Positions 1-12,783 are shown, counted from the first letter of the stretch. The stretch: DNA of 64,000 nucleotides from Mastigias papua (GCA_964019165.1 OZ025281.1:13007558-13071557); one strand, 5' to 3'. Numbers and translations: made by a program. The notes: generated by a model from the sequence alone, not told the origin.

Positions 1-116
1 CAAAACATATTTGAGCAGAATATGTAGCCAAAAGCTTTCTGACTCTGTGACGAATTCTCATCTGAATACACGATTGCAAATCAGGACTAATGGTATGACA
101 CAACTGATAGAGAGTA

Positions 117-409
117 GATTGTGAAAATCACTTAAATCAAACGAAACACAGAGGATTGTGAAAATCATTTAAGTCAAAAAAGCACAGTGGATTGTGAAAA
201 TCACTTTAATCAAGAGAAACAAGGTGGATTGTGAAAATCACTTAAATCAAACAAAACACAGTGGATTGTGAAAATCACTTAAATAAAAAAAGCTCAGTGG
301 ATTGTGACAATCACTTCAATCAAACGAAACACAATGGATTGTGACAATCACATCAATCAAACGAAACACAATGGATTGTGACAATCACTTAAATCAAACA
401 TAGCCCATA
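117..409. repeat. 36-37-bp minisatellite, about 8 units
   Basis: Units start at 117, 154, 190, 227, 264, 300, 337 and 374. Each has GATTGTGAAAATCAC or, in the last three, GATTGTGACAATCAC, followed by an A-rich stretch. GATTGTGACAATC is a near-perfect palindrome. The array ends about 13 bases from the donor of exon 33, inside the intron. Confidence 0.9.
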
Positions 410-422
410 TAGAATATCACAC

Positions 423-752
423 CTCAACTTCAATTAATCCCACTTTTACTTTATCAGCATTTGAAGCCACCTCAAATGGCTGCTCCATCAATTCTTTCAG
501 AGCATTGGTACGCCTTCCCACATCGTCCATCTTCTCCTTGTAATCCTTTGCGTCATTAACAGCTTTTTCCGTGCATTGAACCTCCTTTCCTGCCTGCTCT
601 TTTAACTCATTAAATCTAAGATCAACGGCGTCCATTCTGCGCTTCATGGCTGCTACGTTCTCTGCCTCGTTGCATACTGAAACAGCTTCGCCTGAATGAG
701 CATGCGCTGAACCCAATAGAGGCTCTTGGCCAAGTAACTCTTCGTATAGGCC
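423..752 (-). CDS. Exon 33: spectrin-type repeat, last exon seen
   Basis: 330 nt, 110 codons, phase 0/0. GLYEELLGQEPLLGSAHAHS follows TTTACCTAG. The exon lacks Trp and is coiled-coil-like (NVAAMKRRMDAVDLRFNELK, later VNDAKDYKEKMDDVGRRTNA). It ends GLIEVE|GTGTGA, with no stop codon before the donor, so the gene goes on to the left of the window. Confidence 0.85.
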
Positions 753-1811
753 CTAGGTAAAGAAATCAATAGTAGACTAAGTGCTAACCCTCGACATGTC
801 CTACTTGCCAAAATAAAAGAAGCATAATAGAATGGATGAAAATACACGTTGTTGCATACCGTAAATGCTCCAATAGGCTCCCTAGGGGCCTCATCTGTTT
901 AAGATGGGAGCTTATACGGGGGTGTCCGAGGGGGATTATAAAATCATCTCACACATGCAAGCTAAGAAAATTCATCTTTAAAATTCCTCTCCTTCACAAT
1001 GCAAAAAGATCAGCCTAGATAAAAGCATCGATCTTGAAACAATGTCTCCATCATCTTTGATGGGGGTTTAATCACAGGGGGCTTTTCCAAATATGCATAG
1101 ATACAGCATGGGGGCCAATTTAAGAGGGCCTAATTTGAAACTGGCATTTTCGATGGGGGCAAGTTCAAGGATTTTAAGTACACTGAACAAGTACCAAATG
1201 AAAACTTTCAACAAACACTCCTCGCTTCATTTTGGTCTCAATTAAATAACACCTATACGCAGTATTCTCAGCTGAACTACTGTATATACCAATATTTATT
1301 TCTATTGTTGCAAATACTAAATTGTCAATTGCAAGCACTACATGCATTTGGGGGAAGATGACTCACGCCCTTTCCCCCTTCCCTTTCCTCCCATTTGGTG
1401 TAAACAAAGAACGTTCTAGTTATTTTTTAATTCTCATGAGATGTTGAAAAATGTACCTATCTTCATTTACAACAAGTCTCTGAAATGCTACAAATGCGGA
1501 AAACAACCCCCCCCCTAAAAACAAACAAAGCGAAATGAAATGAAATATATGTTAAGTGAAATGAAGAATGAGGCATAGTTTAGACAGCGCATTTTTAACG
1601 GAGCGAATTAAATACTGAGAAATTCGCCCACAATTCGCCCTCATGGGTAAATTAGAGGCGAATTTAATAATTCCATTTGCTCTTCGATTTAGACAGCGAA
1701 TTATGAGCGAATTTAATTGACACTTAGAGTTTTTGAAGGGCAATAATTTAATTTGCTCCGCTCAAGATGCGCTGTCTAAACTATGCCTGAGATCCTAAAT
1801 ACATCGTTTAC
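753..1811. other. Intron between exons 32 and 33
   Basis: Holds G-rich single-copy-looking sequence, a poly-C run near 1507, and the inverted-repeat element at 1571-1788. No coding signal seen. Confidence 0.8.
1571..1788. mobile_element. MITE-like element, 218 bp
   Basis: The 22-bp termini AGGCATAGTTTAGACAGCGC(AT) at 1571-1592 and 1767-1788 are perfect inverted repeats. Homology continues inward less perfectly (GGAGCGAATTAAAT against its right-hand partner). An internal TTTAGACAGCGAATT repeats the end motif. There is no coding capacity. I could not fix a target-site duplication. Confidence 0.82.
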
Positions 1812-2135
1812 CTGTAATCGGTGTAATTCCTCCTGTCCGGCATCTATATCAAATCCAAACTTCTCACTCTCTTGCAATCCCTGCTCCACTTTCACACAGG
1901 TCTCTTCTAGCGGGTTCAAGTCGCCATCCAACCGTGAAACGGCCTGTCTCATATCGCTAACTTGATGTGATGCTTGAAGTAGTCGTGCCTCGATGTCATC
2001 CCAGTCTCGTTTCAAATCAGCGATTTTCTCCGCAACAGGCTCTGTATCTGCTTCGCATTTGTGAACAAGATCTTGGCCAATATCGTTCAGTCTGTCAAAC
2101 TTAGGACGGCGGGATTGCATCTCCGAAAGCAATTC
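1812..2135 (-). CDS. Exon 32: spectrin-type repeat
   Basis: 324 nt, 108 codons, phase 0/0. Starts ELLSEMQSRRPKFDRLNDIG after CCATTAG. IADLKRDWDDIEARLLQASH is helix A with Trp; the rest (SDMRQAVSRLDGDLNPLEET) is diverged. The donor CAG|GTAAAC lies only 23 bases from the end of an inverted-repeat element. Confidence 0.9.
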
Positions 2136-3037
2136 CTAATGGACAAGAATTTCCGTTATATATAGTTCAATTTCGGAAAGCTCCCTCATTAAAATACATA
2201 GAAAACTATGCTGCAACAATTTCAAACAGAAACATTCACTCAGAAGATCGACGCAGAGAGTGCTGATCTACGAGCTATTAAAGGAACGAGAAACGATATG
2301 TGAAGCTTTTCTGACACATACAGTGACAATTGCCGTGCAAGTCGACAATATAAACTAGAAATCATATTTCAAACATGAGAAATGTTTTAAAATCCCAATT
2401 TGCATGAAACGATAATACCCTGACAAGACAAAAATTAACAGTTTTGATGAAACCTGACTTAATTCCACACAAAATGAGTTACTCGTATGCAGTTTTCATT
2501 CAGCTAGTGAGACAGGCATGTTTTGAGACGTTCCATAACAAAGGCAGGCCTAACAATAGATGTTTGATCCTAACTGGATTTGTCCAGCATCTTGTTCAAC
2601 TGTGATTATCATAACTAAGCGAAATTGCTTATTTTTGTTATAAGATCCTCTTTTTTACCAGATCTATGCATGAAATGCTGATCGTTGAGGCTTTTATGTC
2701 GATGATAAGTGCAAATCTTCACTTTCTAGCCTGTCATAGAATTGACAAGTCAATGAAAGGTGATTGGCTACACTCAGTAGCCAGACACAAGCAACCTCTT
2801 TTTACCAGATTTATGCATGCTGTTCGTTGAGGCTTTCATGTCGATGATAAGCGTAAATCTTCACTGTCTAGCGTGACACAGAATCGAGAATTCAATGAAA
2901 AGGTGATTGGGTACACTCAGTAGCCAGACACAAGCAAGGTCTTTGAGGCTCTTGAACCAAACATATTTTACATGTATATCCTCACTTTATCGCAGCAAAC
3001 AGACAAAGAAATCGAATCTATTTCGCAAATAATTTAC
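2136..3037. other. Intron between exons 31 and 32
   Basis: About 900 bp of AT-rich sequence; it contains the 145-bp tandem duplication at 2647-2937. No gene signal. Confidence 0.8.
2647..2937. repeat. Tandem duplication of ~145 bp
   Basis: Copy one (2647-2794) and copy two (2795-2937) both run from CCTCTTTTTACCAGAT to AGTAGCCAGACACAAGCAA with scattered substitutions and small gaps. It is intronic. Confidence 0.85.
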
Positions 3038-3329
3038 CTGTACAACTTTCCCTTGATTATTCAATTTCCGTTTGTCAACAGATACAACTTCCAAGTCCTC
3101 GACTTTTGGCCTAACACTTCTCATCCATTCGCCGATGTTCTTCTTGCTTTGCTCAAATTCGGTAGCCAGTGGAAGAACCTCATCCAAAGCGTCTGACCTA
3201 TCCTTTACTACCCTGGCCACATCTTCCCATTGTTGCTTCAATTTCAGTCCCTCCTTAACAGCATCTGACGGGGCATCGGTCTCATCGAAATGTGCAGAAG
3301 CCAGTGTTGCGTCGATGTTTGGCTTGTTC
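3038..3329 (-). CDS. Exon 31: canonical spectrin repeat, starts in phase 2
   Basis: 292 nt. The first base closes the Arg codon from exon 30 (acceptor ATTACTGTAG), then NKPNIDATLASAHFDETDAP. LKLKQQWEDVARVVKDRSDA is helix A with Trp and FEQSKKNIGEWMRSVRPKVE helix C with WM. It ends GKVVQ|GTAAAT in phase 0. Confidence 0.9.
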
Positions 3330-3950
3330 CTACAGTAATAGAGTACAAATAATAAAAGTATGGGCACAATCCAAATATGAATTAGTAACTCAAAAATACA
3401 AAAAGAAAGATAGTGCTCTAGTCTCTAATGAATATACCAAAGAATGAAAAGGATATAAAGTGTACTCAAAAGAAATATGAAATATGAAAATTCGTGTCAA
3501 ACTAATGTAACTGACCATCCCGAGAAAGTAAAAAAGTGATACAAAATCATTGGTATCGAAAAGTTTCTAACAGATATTTTAGAATGACTGAGCAATGATG
3601 CCTGTTAGGAAAGCAGCGATAAAATGCCCAAAAAACATTACTACCAAATAGTCCAAGGCTCTAAAAACTTTTCATGTTTTGGAAAATTGTAAACATCCTG
3701 ACACTACGCTGTATACATTTGCATTGTGGTATTTTGTGTACTTGTATTGATTTTACTTGACGCCGAAAATTCGTTAGCTTTCCTAAGCCCACTTAACGCC
3801 AAAAATTCCAGTATTATCTAACTAGAGCTCTAACTCCATAGCAACATTTCAAATGCGCCACTCCAAGTAAGAAATGTCCTTTACATGCATGCTAAGCAAT
3901 ACTTCGGATTCACTCAAACTTCAATATGCTTAAGAACAATATTAATATAC

Positions 3951-4309
3951 CTGGTAACATCATCTGCCAAATATTTATGCTCGGCTATCTGCCGTTTCAC
4001 GACACTCTCGTCAGCTGACAACGGACTCTGGCCCTTCAATGCGATGTTCATCTTATTTAGCCATCTCATTAAACTATCAGTCTCCTCCTGGAACTTCAAG
4101 GTAGATGATAACGAGGCTTGCAGCTTCTCTTCCAGTTTATTAAGTCTATTTGGAATGCCATCTTTGATTGGGCTCTTCACCTTGGCCATCCGTACGGTCA
4201 TGGCCTCTAAAGACGCTGGTTTGCCATTGCTGATTTCCGTCAGCTGTTTTGCAGTCTCTGATACAAGGCCAAGCTTCGTTACATACTTTGTGAGATCAAT
4301 TCGCACAAC
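3951..4309 (-). CDS. Exon 30: spectrin-type repeat, ends in phase 2
   Basis: 359 nt. It starts in phase 0 (ATTTAATAG, then VVRIDLTKYVTKLGLVSETA) and ends ADDVT plus two bases (AG|GTATAT), leaving an Arg codon open. FQEETDSLMRWLNKMNIALK is a clear WL helix, followed by GQSPLSADESVVKRQIAEHK (PLSA loop and helix). The reading frame runs on past the donor, but exon 31 begins with exactly the one base needed. Confidence 0.88.
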
Positions 4310-4696
4310 CTATTAAATCAATTCAATTATATATACGCAACACCAAAAGGTAAAACAGACATCACAATCAATAGCTTCTCTCCCTACTGATGCGCATGCG
4401 CGTACAAATCCTAGCTTAGCCTCCTATTCATCTGCCTATTAGCTTCCCTTCCAGTCACTTGGACAATGGAGCACCAAACATCCTCAACACCAAATAAGGA
4501 TTTATGTTTGCCTAAACAATTAGAAATATTCAACTGCTGCTTAACCTCTTTTGCAGTCTCCAATCTCATGCCAATTCACTGAAGGGGGAAAATGTATTAC
4601 AATGCATCAAACAACTCAAATTTCCACTTGTATTCTGTGATAAATCCTAGAAAGAGGGCAAGGCCTATCTCGAAAACGTAATGTCAATTTCCTTAC

Positions 4697-5017
4697 CTGA
4701 ATCTCCTCAAGGTACGATTTAATCACAGAGCAATCTGTTGTTGGATTTGACATCCTGTATAATCTAACATGAACTTCCTCAATCCAGATTTCAATTTCAG
4801 TTATAATCTCCAACAAATAAGTCACTTTATTCAATACATCCTTAGTTCTGTCTCGTTTATCTTTCGCTTTATCAATAATCAAGTAATAATCGTCACTGAG
4901 CTTATCAAGATCTGCTTCAATCTTTTCCTGAGAGTCCAAGTTTCGCACAAGCATCTGTCCAGATTTGTTGACAGTTCTCAAATCGTGCTTCTTCTTATCG
5001 AGGTCGTCGATCAGTTC
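4697..5017 (-). CDS. Exon 29: spectrin-type repeat
   Basis: 321 nt, 107 codons, phase 0/0. Although the frame is open further upstream, the acceptor ATTTTGTCAG and the opening ELIDDLDKKKHDLRTVNKSG match neighbouring exons. LLEIITEIEIWIEEVHVRLY is a helix C with WI. It ends YLEEIQ|GTAAGG. Confidence 0.87.
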
Positions 5018-5373
5018 CTGACAAAATGTACAGAAATGGTCAAAAAAGTCATCTTCTACAATACGTGCCGTGCAAATATTCCCTCTATAAGCCATGGTAT
5101 TCGCCACGCTAAGACTAACTTTGATCCCCCCCCCTGGCAAAATCACCATAACTGCTGGCCTGACTCAGATGCATGCCTTTAGAATGAATCTGTTAGATTG
5201 TTGTCGCATAATTTGCATAAATTAGAATAATTAGGGGCGCATCTATTGTTAAATTGATTGAACGTAAAAGTTTTCAGTTGTGTTAATTCTGTGAGATGAT
5301 TCAGTGTTATCTTTTGAGAAGTTCCTAACAGAATCCGTTCTCCGAATAAAATGACAAATAGGACTTCACTTAC

Positions 5374-5706
5374 ATTTAGCTTTTCGACTTGCTTTTTGCC
5401 TTCCTCTTCATCAAGCCCGAAAGGTTCTAATGCATCGACAGCGACGCTCGCTTCCGTTATTAGCTCTTCAAATGGTCCTTTTTCCTTCTCGTACTTACGC
5501 AACAGCTCATCTACCCTGTCGAGCTTGCTCTTCCTGTCTTCCATGTGTGTCATGACGTCAGCCAATGGCAAGCTCACCTCCTTCAGCCGATCATTAATGA
5601 CTGCGCATGCACGAGCATTCCCTTTACTCAACACAAGGAGGTTATTAGCGGACGCTCTGGCCATTTCAAGGGATGGGCGGTGCTCGATTACTTCCCTTTC
5701 CAGTTG
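5374..5706 (-). CDS. Exon 28: spectrin-type repeat
   Basis: 333 nt, 111 codons, phase 0/0. The start lies 14 codons before the first Met in the frame: TTTTTAG, then QLEREVIEHRPSLEMARASA. MEDRKSKLDRVDELLRKYEK gives helix A without Trp, and helix C is acidic (ASVAVDALEPFGLDEEEGKK). The donor AAT|GTAAGT is close to consensus. Confidence 0.88.
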
Positions 5707-6502
5707 CTAAAAACACAAACATGCGTCGTAGAAATGAGGATTTTCACATAGATAAGTGGAATATATCAAGACGTAAGGTCTATACAAATTGTGAATAGGA
5801 ATAAATAGGATGCAAGTAAGATCTCATTGAACATATTTCATTATTAGAATTGCATGTACAATAAAAACAGTCTGGCTCTAAGCAATAGAATAAGGACATA
5901 GCAAATAAATATTTCAAAAACAAACAAAAGTAAAAGCTACAGAGAAGAATGAAAGATAAGGGGGATCATGGCAGATGACATCACTAATTTACACCCGAGA
6001 GACTTCGATAACTTTTCTGGCACTATTTGATGAATCCAACTCACTACATGCTCAAAAACAATGGCCGTTACTTACCTTCCAGGTATATCCTTGCGGCTCC
6101 ACCACAGTACTGGGTAGGGTTCATTAATATGCACGAGTCTGTGAGCACAGTCCAAAAACAAAATAATACACTCAGAATTTCTGCAGCAAAATTGGCCCCA
6201 ATCTACTACATATGTTGATGCAATAGCACTTAGCGCAGCTGGGAATCCAATAAAAGGCATGTTTTCATGTTATCTGCATCTACCCACACGTGAAATCATG
6301 TTTTGATTTGTAGGTACATTTTGTGCTCAGATATATGCTCGCAGGCACAATGCATCTTTAATGAGCCCTGATCCTTCAGCATCAGTACTGTGAGGTAAAT
6401 TGGCCAGTTTGCTTTCATACGTGAGCTCAATAAATGCAAAACTGAATGAAAAATCAAGAATGGGCAACAAATATAACAGCTGAAGAAAACTAAATTTCTT
6501 AC

Positions 6503-6826
6503 TTCCAAATCTTTCTTCTGTCTCTCAATGTCCTCTCGATCGCCATTAATAGGCCTCGATTTAGCAGTTTTAGCTTTTATCTTCGGAATCCATTCTTTCA
6601 GATCATCCAAAATCAGCTTAAAAGTGCTGGCTTCAGCTACCTGTTTATCAACAAGTTCACCGAACTTATATAAATCGGTCTTGGTTTGATAAAAATCTTC
6701 TTTCACTTTTCTGAATCTATCCTCAACTGGATCGACTTTTATTCCCAGCTCTTTAAGCAGTTTAGGAAACTGTACGTAGATTCTCTGAAGATTTGGTTCC
6801 TCTTTGTCAAAGTCCTGTTTCAGATT
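6503..6826 (-). CDS. Exon 27: spectrin-type repeat
   Basis: 324 nt, 108 codons, phase 0/0. Begins NLKQDFDKEEPNLQRIYVQF after TTTTTGCAG. VEDRFRKVKEDFYQTKTDLY has Phe for Trp. FKLILDDLKEWIPKIKAKTA is helix C with WI. It ends KKDLE|GTAAGA. Confidence 0.9.
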
Positions 6827-6909
6827 CTGCAAAAAGAGGCCAAGAGTAAAATAAGCCAATAGCATTGGAAAATCTGGCCTGGCTGCAGAAATCTAGGTTG
6901 GTGACATAA

Positions 6910-6965
6910 ATGAGACAGTAGGCATGAGACAGTAGGCATGAAACAGTAGGCATGAAACAGTAGGC
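6910..6965. repeat. 14-bp tandem repeat, 4 copies
   Basis: Units of ATGAGACAGTAGGC, with ATGAAACAGTAGGC in the last two. Intronic, beside exon 27. Confidence 0.85.
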
Positions 6966-7411
6966 CAAAAGGTGTTCTTTCTTGCAACAGAATACTTCTC
7001 AAGTGCATAAAAATCGTACAACTGAGCACACGATAAAAAATAACAAAATTCTAGCAAATCAATTTAAAACATGCAGTCTGCAGATCGATAGGAGTATCAA
7101 GAAGGAGAGTTACAGAAAGAAAATGTCTGCAAACAGAGTGGATTTGCAACTTTCACTGATAGCTTAAATCCAAACGGCAGAAAAAATAGAGTTCTGATTA
7201 AAATTAATGCTAACATGGTATGAATAAATTTGAACTGACAAAAGCCCTGATGAAAATCATACTACTCAAGAAGGTATCTGTTCTAACGAATGCCTAAAAT
7301 ACTGAACCGCCTCAAAAGCAACATTGAGTCACAAAAAACTGAAGGAAATAGAACAAAGACTTAATTCTAAGGCTCCCGTTCCGCAATTCTCTTCTGGAAA
7401 GTAGGCCATAC

Positions 7412-7750
7412 CTCAATATCAGCAATCAATTTCTTCCCTTGATCATCCTCGTCGTCAAACAATGCTCTCTCTTCCAAAGTCCTCCTAGTCAATCTTATCA
7501 GGTCTTCTATTGGTGTTAGTTGAATCTGACATTCATCCAACTGTTTCCCAGTCTCCAAAATCCTCTCTCTCTCCTTATCAGCAAATGATTTCAATGATTT
7601 ATAGCGGTCATCAAGCTCCTCCATTTCCTCCTTGACGTGGTTCAACCCATTTGATACATTCATGTCACGGCATTTGGTGACGAGGACACTACCATTCGAT
7701 TCCATGCTCTGATACACTGGGAGATTCTGGTTCAAATCCTCCTCGAAATT
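7412..7750 (-). CDS. Exon 26: spectrin-type repeat
   Basis: 339 nt, 113 codons, phase 0/0. NFEEDLNQNLPVYQSMESNG parallels the opening of exon 25, which supports direct continuity across the 4.5-kb intron. ELDDRYKSLKSFADKERERI is helix A with Tyr. The C-terminal part is acidic (LFDDEDDQGKKLIADIE) and lacks Trp. Confidence 0.9.
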
Positions 7751-8013
7751 CTGGGAAAATGAACGAAATCTTATTCGTACAAGATCATAATTCCCTAACA
7801 ACATTAAGACTCTAGGTATTTTCTTCCTCTGTGCAATCTGTAGCCTATTGATTTACTCTTAATCTACTATTCGTATACCAAGGTACTTCCCATTGCTACA
7901 GCATTTTAAACCCTCATTTACAGAACTTCCAGCATTTGTTGTCAAAGGAATATTTTTGCTACAGGGCCCCTGGGAGGAGCTTTGCACGTGTAGTATACCT
8001 ACCTTGTAAATGA

Positions 8014-8176
8014 AGATGACAGAGGATGACAGAGGATGACAGAGGATGACGGAGGATGACGGAGGATGACAGAGGATGACAGAGGATGACAGAGAATGAC
8101 AGAGGACGACAGAGGATGACAGAAGATTACAAAGGATGACAAAGGATGACAGAGGATGACAGAGGATGACAGAGGA
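8014..8176. repeat. 10-bp tandem repeat GATGACAGAG
   Basis: About 15 consecutive decamers with occasional substitutions, in the intron after exon 26 is approached from the 5' side. Open antisense frames across it are low-complexity artefacts. Confidence 0.9.
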
Positions 8177-10827
8177 CAAAATATGCATCGCAAGTCTAAA
8201 TCTATAGCTGTTTGCATATCGTTTATCTGTGAAACATGAATAGCTATGATTAAACATGGTTGACTAACTATGACTAATTATGCTTAACAATGATTAATTC
8301 TGATTACCAATCGCTGCATTCATATCCAGGATGATTACAATGATTCCAGTGAGCACATGAATAAATTGAACAGAAAAAGATATAACACAACTACTATTCA
8401 TAGCCATCATGAATGAGATTTCGGCCATAAATTTATTCTCAACAAATACTCAATATTTATGCCTATTCTAGAGATAAAAAGGAACATCAGAACAACAGGA
8501 GCTAGTGTCGTGTATAAAAATTCATGAACGAATCAGCTACATGAACGAGAGCCCGACTGGTTGACGCGGGCTCTAGAAGTAACTGCGAAGTCTCCAGGCA
8601 AAGGTCAGCCAATTAGGCTATTTTTGAGGGAATATTTCAACTCTCATCATTAACTGGGTCGTAGTGACTCAACGGTTAGTGGTAGTAGATACATTTAAAC
8701 ATATATTACTCCGAGCCTTCTAACAATCGTTCCTATTAAATGAAAAACTGGTCCTGAATTTAAATCTCCGCCTTTTGGCCGGCAGGTATTAAGGAGAGAA
8801 GTTTTTTCATCAGCATTCAAGATACGACTCGTAAGCAAACGGAGAAAAAGGTTGCACGTTCAGAAAAGGAAATCCCATCATCAGAAAATGAAATCAGACG
8901 ATGAAAACGTAAAACAACACGATCAGAGGATGAAATCACTCGTCCAGAAATCAGAAAAAGAGATCGCATACTGTCAACATATCCTTTTCTCATAAGTGTG
9001 TATGGAAAGCAAACACCATGCAAGAGCCATGTGTTATGAGATCAACCGCCATTTATTATGTGTATAATCCACAACATAACAGTGAAAAACAGATCAACGA
9101 ATGGCGCCTCCCTACTAAGAGTCCATAGCACACATACACAAGACATAGTGTGATGAAGATCATACAGCTTGAAGATCAAACTGCTTGAAGATCAAATCGC
9201 TTGCATTGACCTACCGTCATCTCTTTGTTTGTTTCATGACTAGTATCAACAGTTGCATTCTTGTCCATTAGGGATTGTTTAGCAAATACAGCAGACATTT
9301 TCACGGACCTGTAATGTTTCTTCAAAGCTGCTAGAACGCACCACCCACTAACCAAACAGAGACCGAATACGAACTGGCCAACACTGTTGACTTCAAGATT
9401 TGAAATGCGGCCGATTTCTATCAAGAATCCTACCCGATAGAATACCTGTTTCGTATTCAAGGTGGCACAATCAATTTTAATGTACGGGAATGGACGCTGA
9501 TGTAGTTTGCTGAATTAAATGATAACAAAGAAATATCATATCGAATGCAAGGTAAACACTGGCATGCAGAAGGTTCTCCTCAACTTATAATAATCATCAT
9601 CATAACCATAAACAAATGCCCACAACAAAGGACTTATCACGTATACAGCAACAGGTAGTCTGAAGGATGGAAATACTACTCTGAGAAATATAGTGGTTTT
9701 AAGAAAGGCTTCGTCTTCGCATTATTATTTGAATATCAAGCATGAAAGGAAAAAAATTTGGAGTTACTTCCTATTACATGCATTTTTCATAAGAAAGTGC
9801 CTTATAAGAAATTTTGGCTACAATACCCGCCAAAAGCCTTTAGGACACGTACAAAAAGACGGTTAGGCCTAAACAGCATATTCCTCTCAATTTTCCCATC
9901 CTTGTGCTTAACCCGCACCCCTTTCCCCCTAGCACAGTCATGTTTCGTCCACAAGGCACTTGAAATTGTTGCCGAAATGAACTTTCACCGCAATCTTAAG
10001 TACTTTTCCCAAAAAACAACACTTAGCGCAGGATAAAACAGTATCCCAGGACTTTCGGCGGATATTGTACATAGGCCAAAGTTTTCAGAAACCGGAGGGC
10101 TAAATTGCTCCAATCCTAAGACACATATTTAAGACATTTAATTTAACAAATAAGTAATTTCCATTAACTCCTTCCACTAAAGGCAGAACATTTTCGCAAA
10201 GGGATGTCTCTTTCAACAAGTAGCTCCTAATCAAATCACCAATAATTCTGGTCTTCTGTCTGCCATGACATGTGCTGGAAATAGGGGCTCGGCAACACTC
10301 AAAATCAGTATCCGTCAAGAACCCGTTCAGAAACGAAAGAAACTTCAGCCCTAACCCTCTCACCTACTTCCTTATCGAAAACAATACTTGGGCCTTATCT
10401 GTAGCAGGGAGCATCAAAACAATTTCTAGGGTGAAGATACGGTGGCTTCTTGTATGAAAATTACCGATCAGAGCAACCAGAGTTTGTAAGACGATAAAAA
10501 GAAATGATACGGTATGACTGAATAAAAAAGGAGTAGAATCTATTGTGTAAAGTGATTATGAATTACGTGCTACCCAATCACCATCAATTTCGTATTCACT
10601 GTAAGGTGTAGCTTCTTCTAGTAAAGGAGGTAACAAATATCATATAATTAACAGATCACGGGACTCTTCCAAGAAGAACAGATAGACTTCAAGTGAACTT
10701 GAGACAAGCATGTAATAGGGTCAATTAAAATAATAGGAAAGTTTGTAACGAGAGAGAACATTTTGCAGACAAATATGTCCGCTAATTCATATTTCACTGT
10801 GATCTTACGACAAAATCAGGCTATCTG

Positions 10828-10888
10828 AGCCGAGTCCAGCCGAGACAAACCGAGCCAAGCCGAACAGAGCTGAAGCAAGCCGAGTCAA
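10828..10888. repeat. Degenerate 10-bp repeat (GCCGAGYCAA-like)
   Basis: Six or so imperfect copies of AGCCGAGYCA in a row. Intronic. Confidence 0.55.
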
Positions 10889-12214
10889 ATCCCTAGAGCA
10901 ATGCAAACCAGTGTCGCAAATTGGCTATTTAATGCGTGAGGGGGGGGCAATTATATCATGGACGCCTGGGGGGGAAGCTCGGAGGAAACCTTCTAGCCGC
11001 CATTCCCTAAATACGTCACTAAAGTATTGAAGAAGTATTGAAAGGGTGAAGGTCCCCCTTGCCTGTAAGCATCTCCCACTGAAGTAAATCAATGGTAGAA
11101 AGCGCTTCAGAAAGTTCCTCACACTAAACTAGAAAAATATAAGTGATTTCGCCCTTACATTGTATAGACTTCCAACAAGCTGAACTCAGCAGGTGGGTAC
11201 ATATAAGCAGCCAAAATTATAGGAAAATTTAAATGTCGAGGTTTCAGCGTCGAAAATATTATTAAAAGGCCATTTAAGGAGAGCTGCGGGAGGCGTAAAT
11301 AATTCATGCCAGTGAACAAGTGATAATAGCCTGCAAAATAATTTAGTATATTTTGACTGTGAAACGCGATAACTCAAAGGAATCTAGTTCTTATTGAAAG
11401 ATGCTAACAATGTGAGAACAGAGCATACACGAGAAATGCTAATCATCCGCTGAGAGGTACCAAAACAACGGAGGCCAGTGGATGGAAAATTTCAGGCGAT
11501 CTTGGCTAGCCATCGCATAGAACTGCATTTTCTTCTTGCATGCGAAAGCAGTTGCGGACAGTTGCCTGTTTATCAGGAGAGTAGGCAAACCATAGTACTG
11601 TAGCATAGGTACAGCTTCGAGCAAAATGAACAGCGAAAACGCTGGAAACGTCATTGTTCTGGAAAATATTAGAGGAGCGATTACCCCCCCCCCCCACTAC
11701 CGCTCGAAATGTCAGCCACTGCATGGTAGCCAGATATCAGAAAAAGCAAAACCCAAATTCAGGAAGATATCATAAAGAAAAGATAAAATACTGGGGTTTA
11801 AGAATATTTTCTAAGTGAGTGCCTTCATAGATGGGAAGGAGGCAGCAATCACAGATGAGAAGGAGGTTGCAATGCTAGATCAGCTATTGAGAAAATGATC
11901 AGATATAGCTGTGAATCGTATCATTTCAGCCTCACTTTCAAACAATGTGAACCTCCATCAAAAGACGCAGGCAAAATGTCTCTGACCCTTCGCATTAAAT
12001 GTCGCTGTGAATCATAAAAGATATTGAGATGACTAGAAAATTTCGGTTGAAACTATACGCATTATAACGGCAGTTAAAAAAAGTCATGACTATCGACAGT
12101 GTTGTTAGGAAGCATATTCCAAGACATTCTCGGGTACCACAAGGGTCCATCATTGTGCCACTTTTATCAACGTACAAAAACACAGACGGTATAGAATTGC
12201 ATAAGTATTCATAC

Positions 12215-12550
12215 CTGTATCTGTAGATTCCGCTCTTCAATCATATCTCTCTCTGCCGTTAACTGAACATCTATCAAATCTGCCTTGAATTTCTCGGCCT
12301 TCATTAGCCAACAACTGAACGTCACTGCATTATCATAGAACGACTTGCTTTTAGGGTACAATTCATCGAGCTCAGCCGTTCGCTGGTCCGTGCTTCGTCT
12401 AACTTCTTCCCATCGTTTCTTGGAATCATCAAGCTTCGATTTCAGCTCTTCTCTTCCGAGGCCCTGTTTGGTACCGTTAAGCACTGCGTGGCCATCTTGC
12501 ATGACTTTGTCGTAAACAGGTTGTTGCTGTTCCACATCTTGCTTCAAAAG
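12215..12550 (-). CDS. Exon 25: spectrin-type repeat between two long introns
   Basis: 336 nt, 112 codons, phase 0/0. Starts LLKQDVEQQQPVYDKVMQDG after ATTTCAG. SKKRWEEVRRSTDQRTAELD is a canonical helix A, FSCWLMKAEKFKADLIDVQL a helix C with WL. Ends NLQIQ|GTATGA. Confidence 0.92.
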
Positions 12551-12783
12551 CTGAAATGTGGGAAACATTAATAATTCATCTAACCGTAAGTAAGCAAAGA
12601 CCATGGTCAAAACTTCTAAATTACATACCTACTAAGTTTTAGTATAAACTGTATACCGGTGAATACCCAAGAAATGCAAAATGACAAATTAGGAGAGACA
12701 ACAACCTACTGAGTAACTTGGAGATGGAATCCAGGCCGTGGATGGCCCGGTGACTGCTATTTGATTAGGCCTGATATCAGATT

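Larger units (their letters stand above)
7751..12214. other. Intron of 4.5 kb between exons 25 and 26
   Basis: Contains the 10-bp GATGACAGAG array (8014-8176), a degenerate 10-bp repeat near 10828-10888 and poly-G/C runs. The short open frames here show no recognisable domain. Exons 25 and 26 open with matching helix-B sequence, so no missing repeat is required. Confidence 0.75.

Noticed and set aside
7859..8257. Frame rich in SSSVILCHPLSS
   Set aside because: Translation of the GATGACAGAG decamer array.
9176..9460. 94-codon minus-strand frame with a hydrophobic stretch (FVFGLCLVSGWCVLAAL)
   Set aside because: Considered as an alternative membrane-anchor exon of a short isoform, because it has a TM-like segment and a possible donor. 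It does not resemble a KASH segment as I know it, and there is no independent support.
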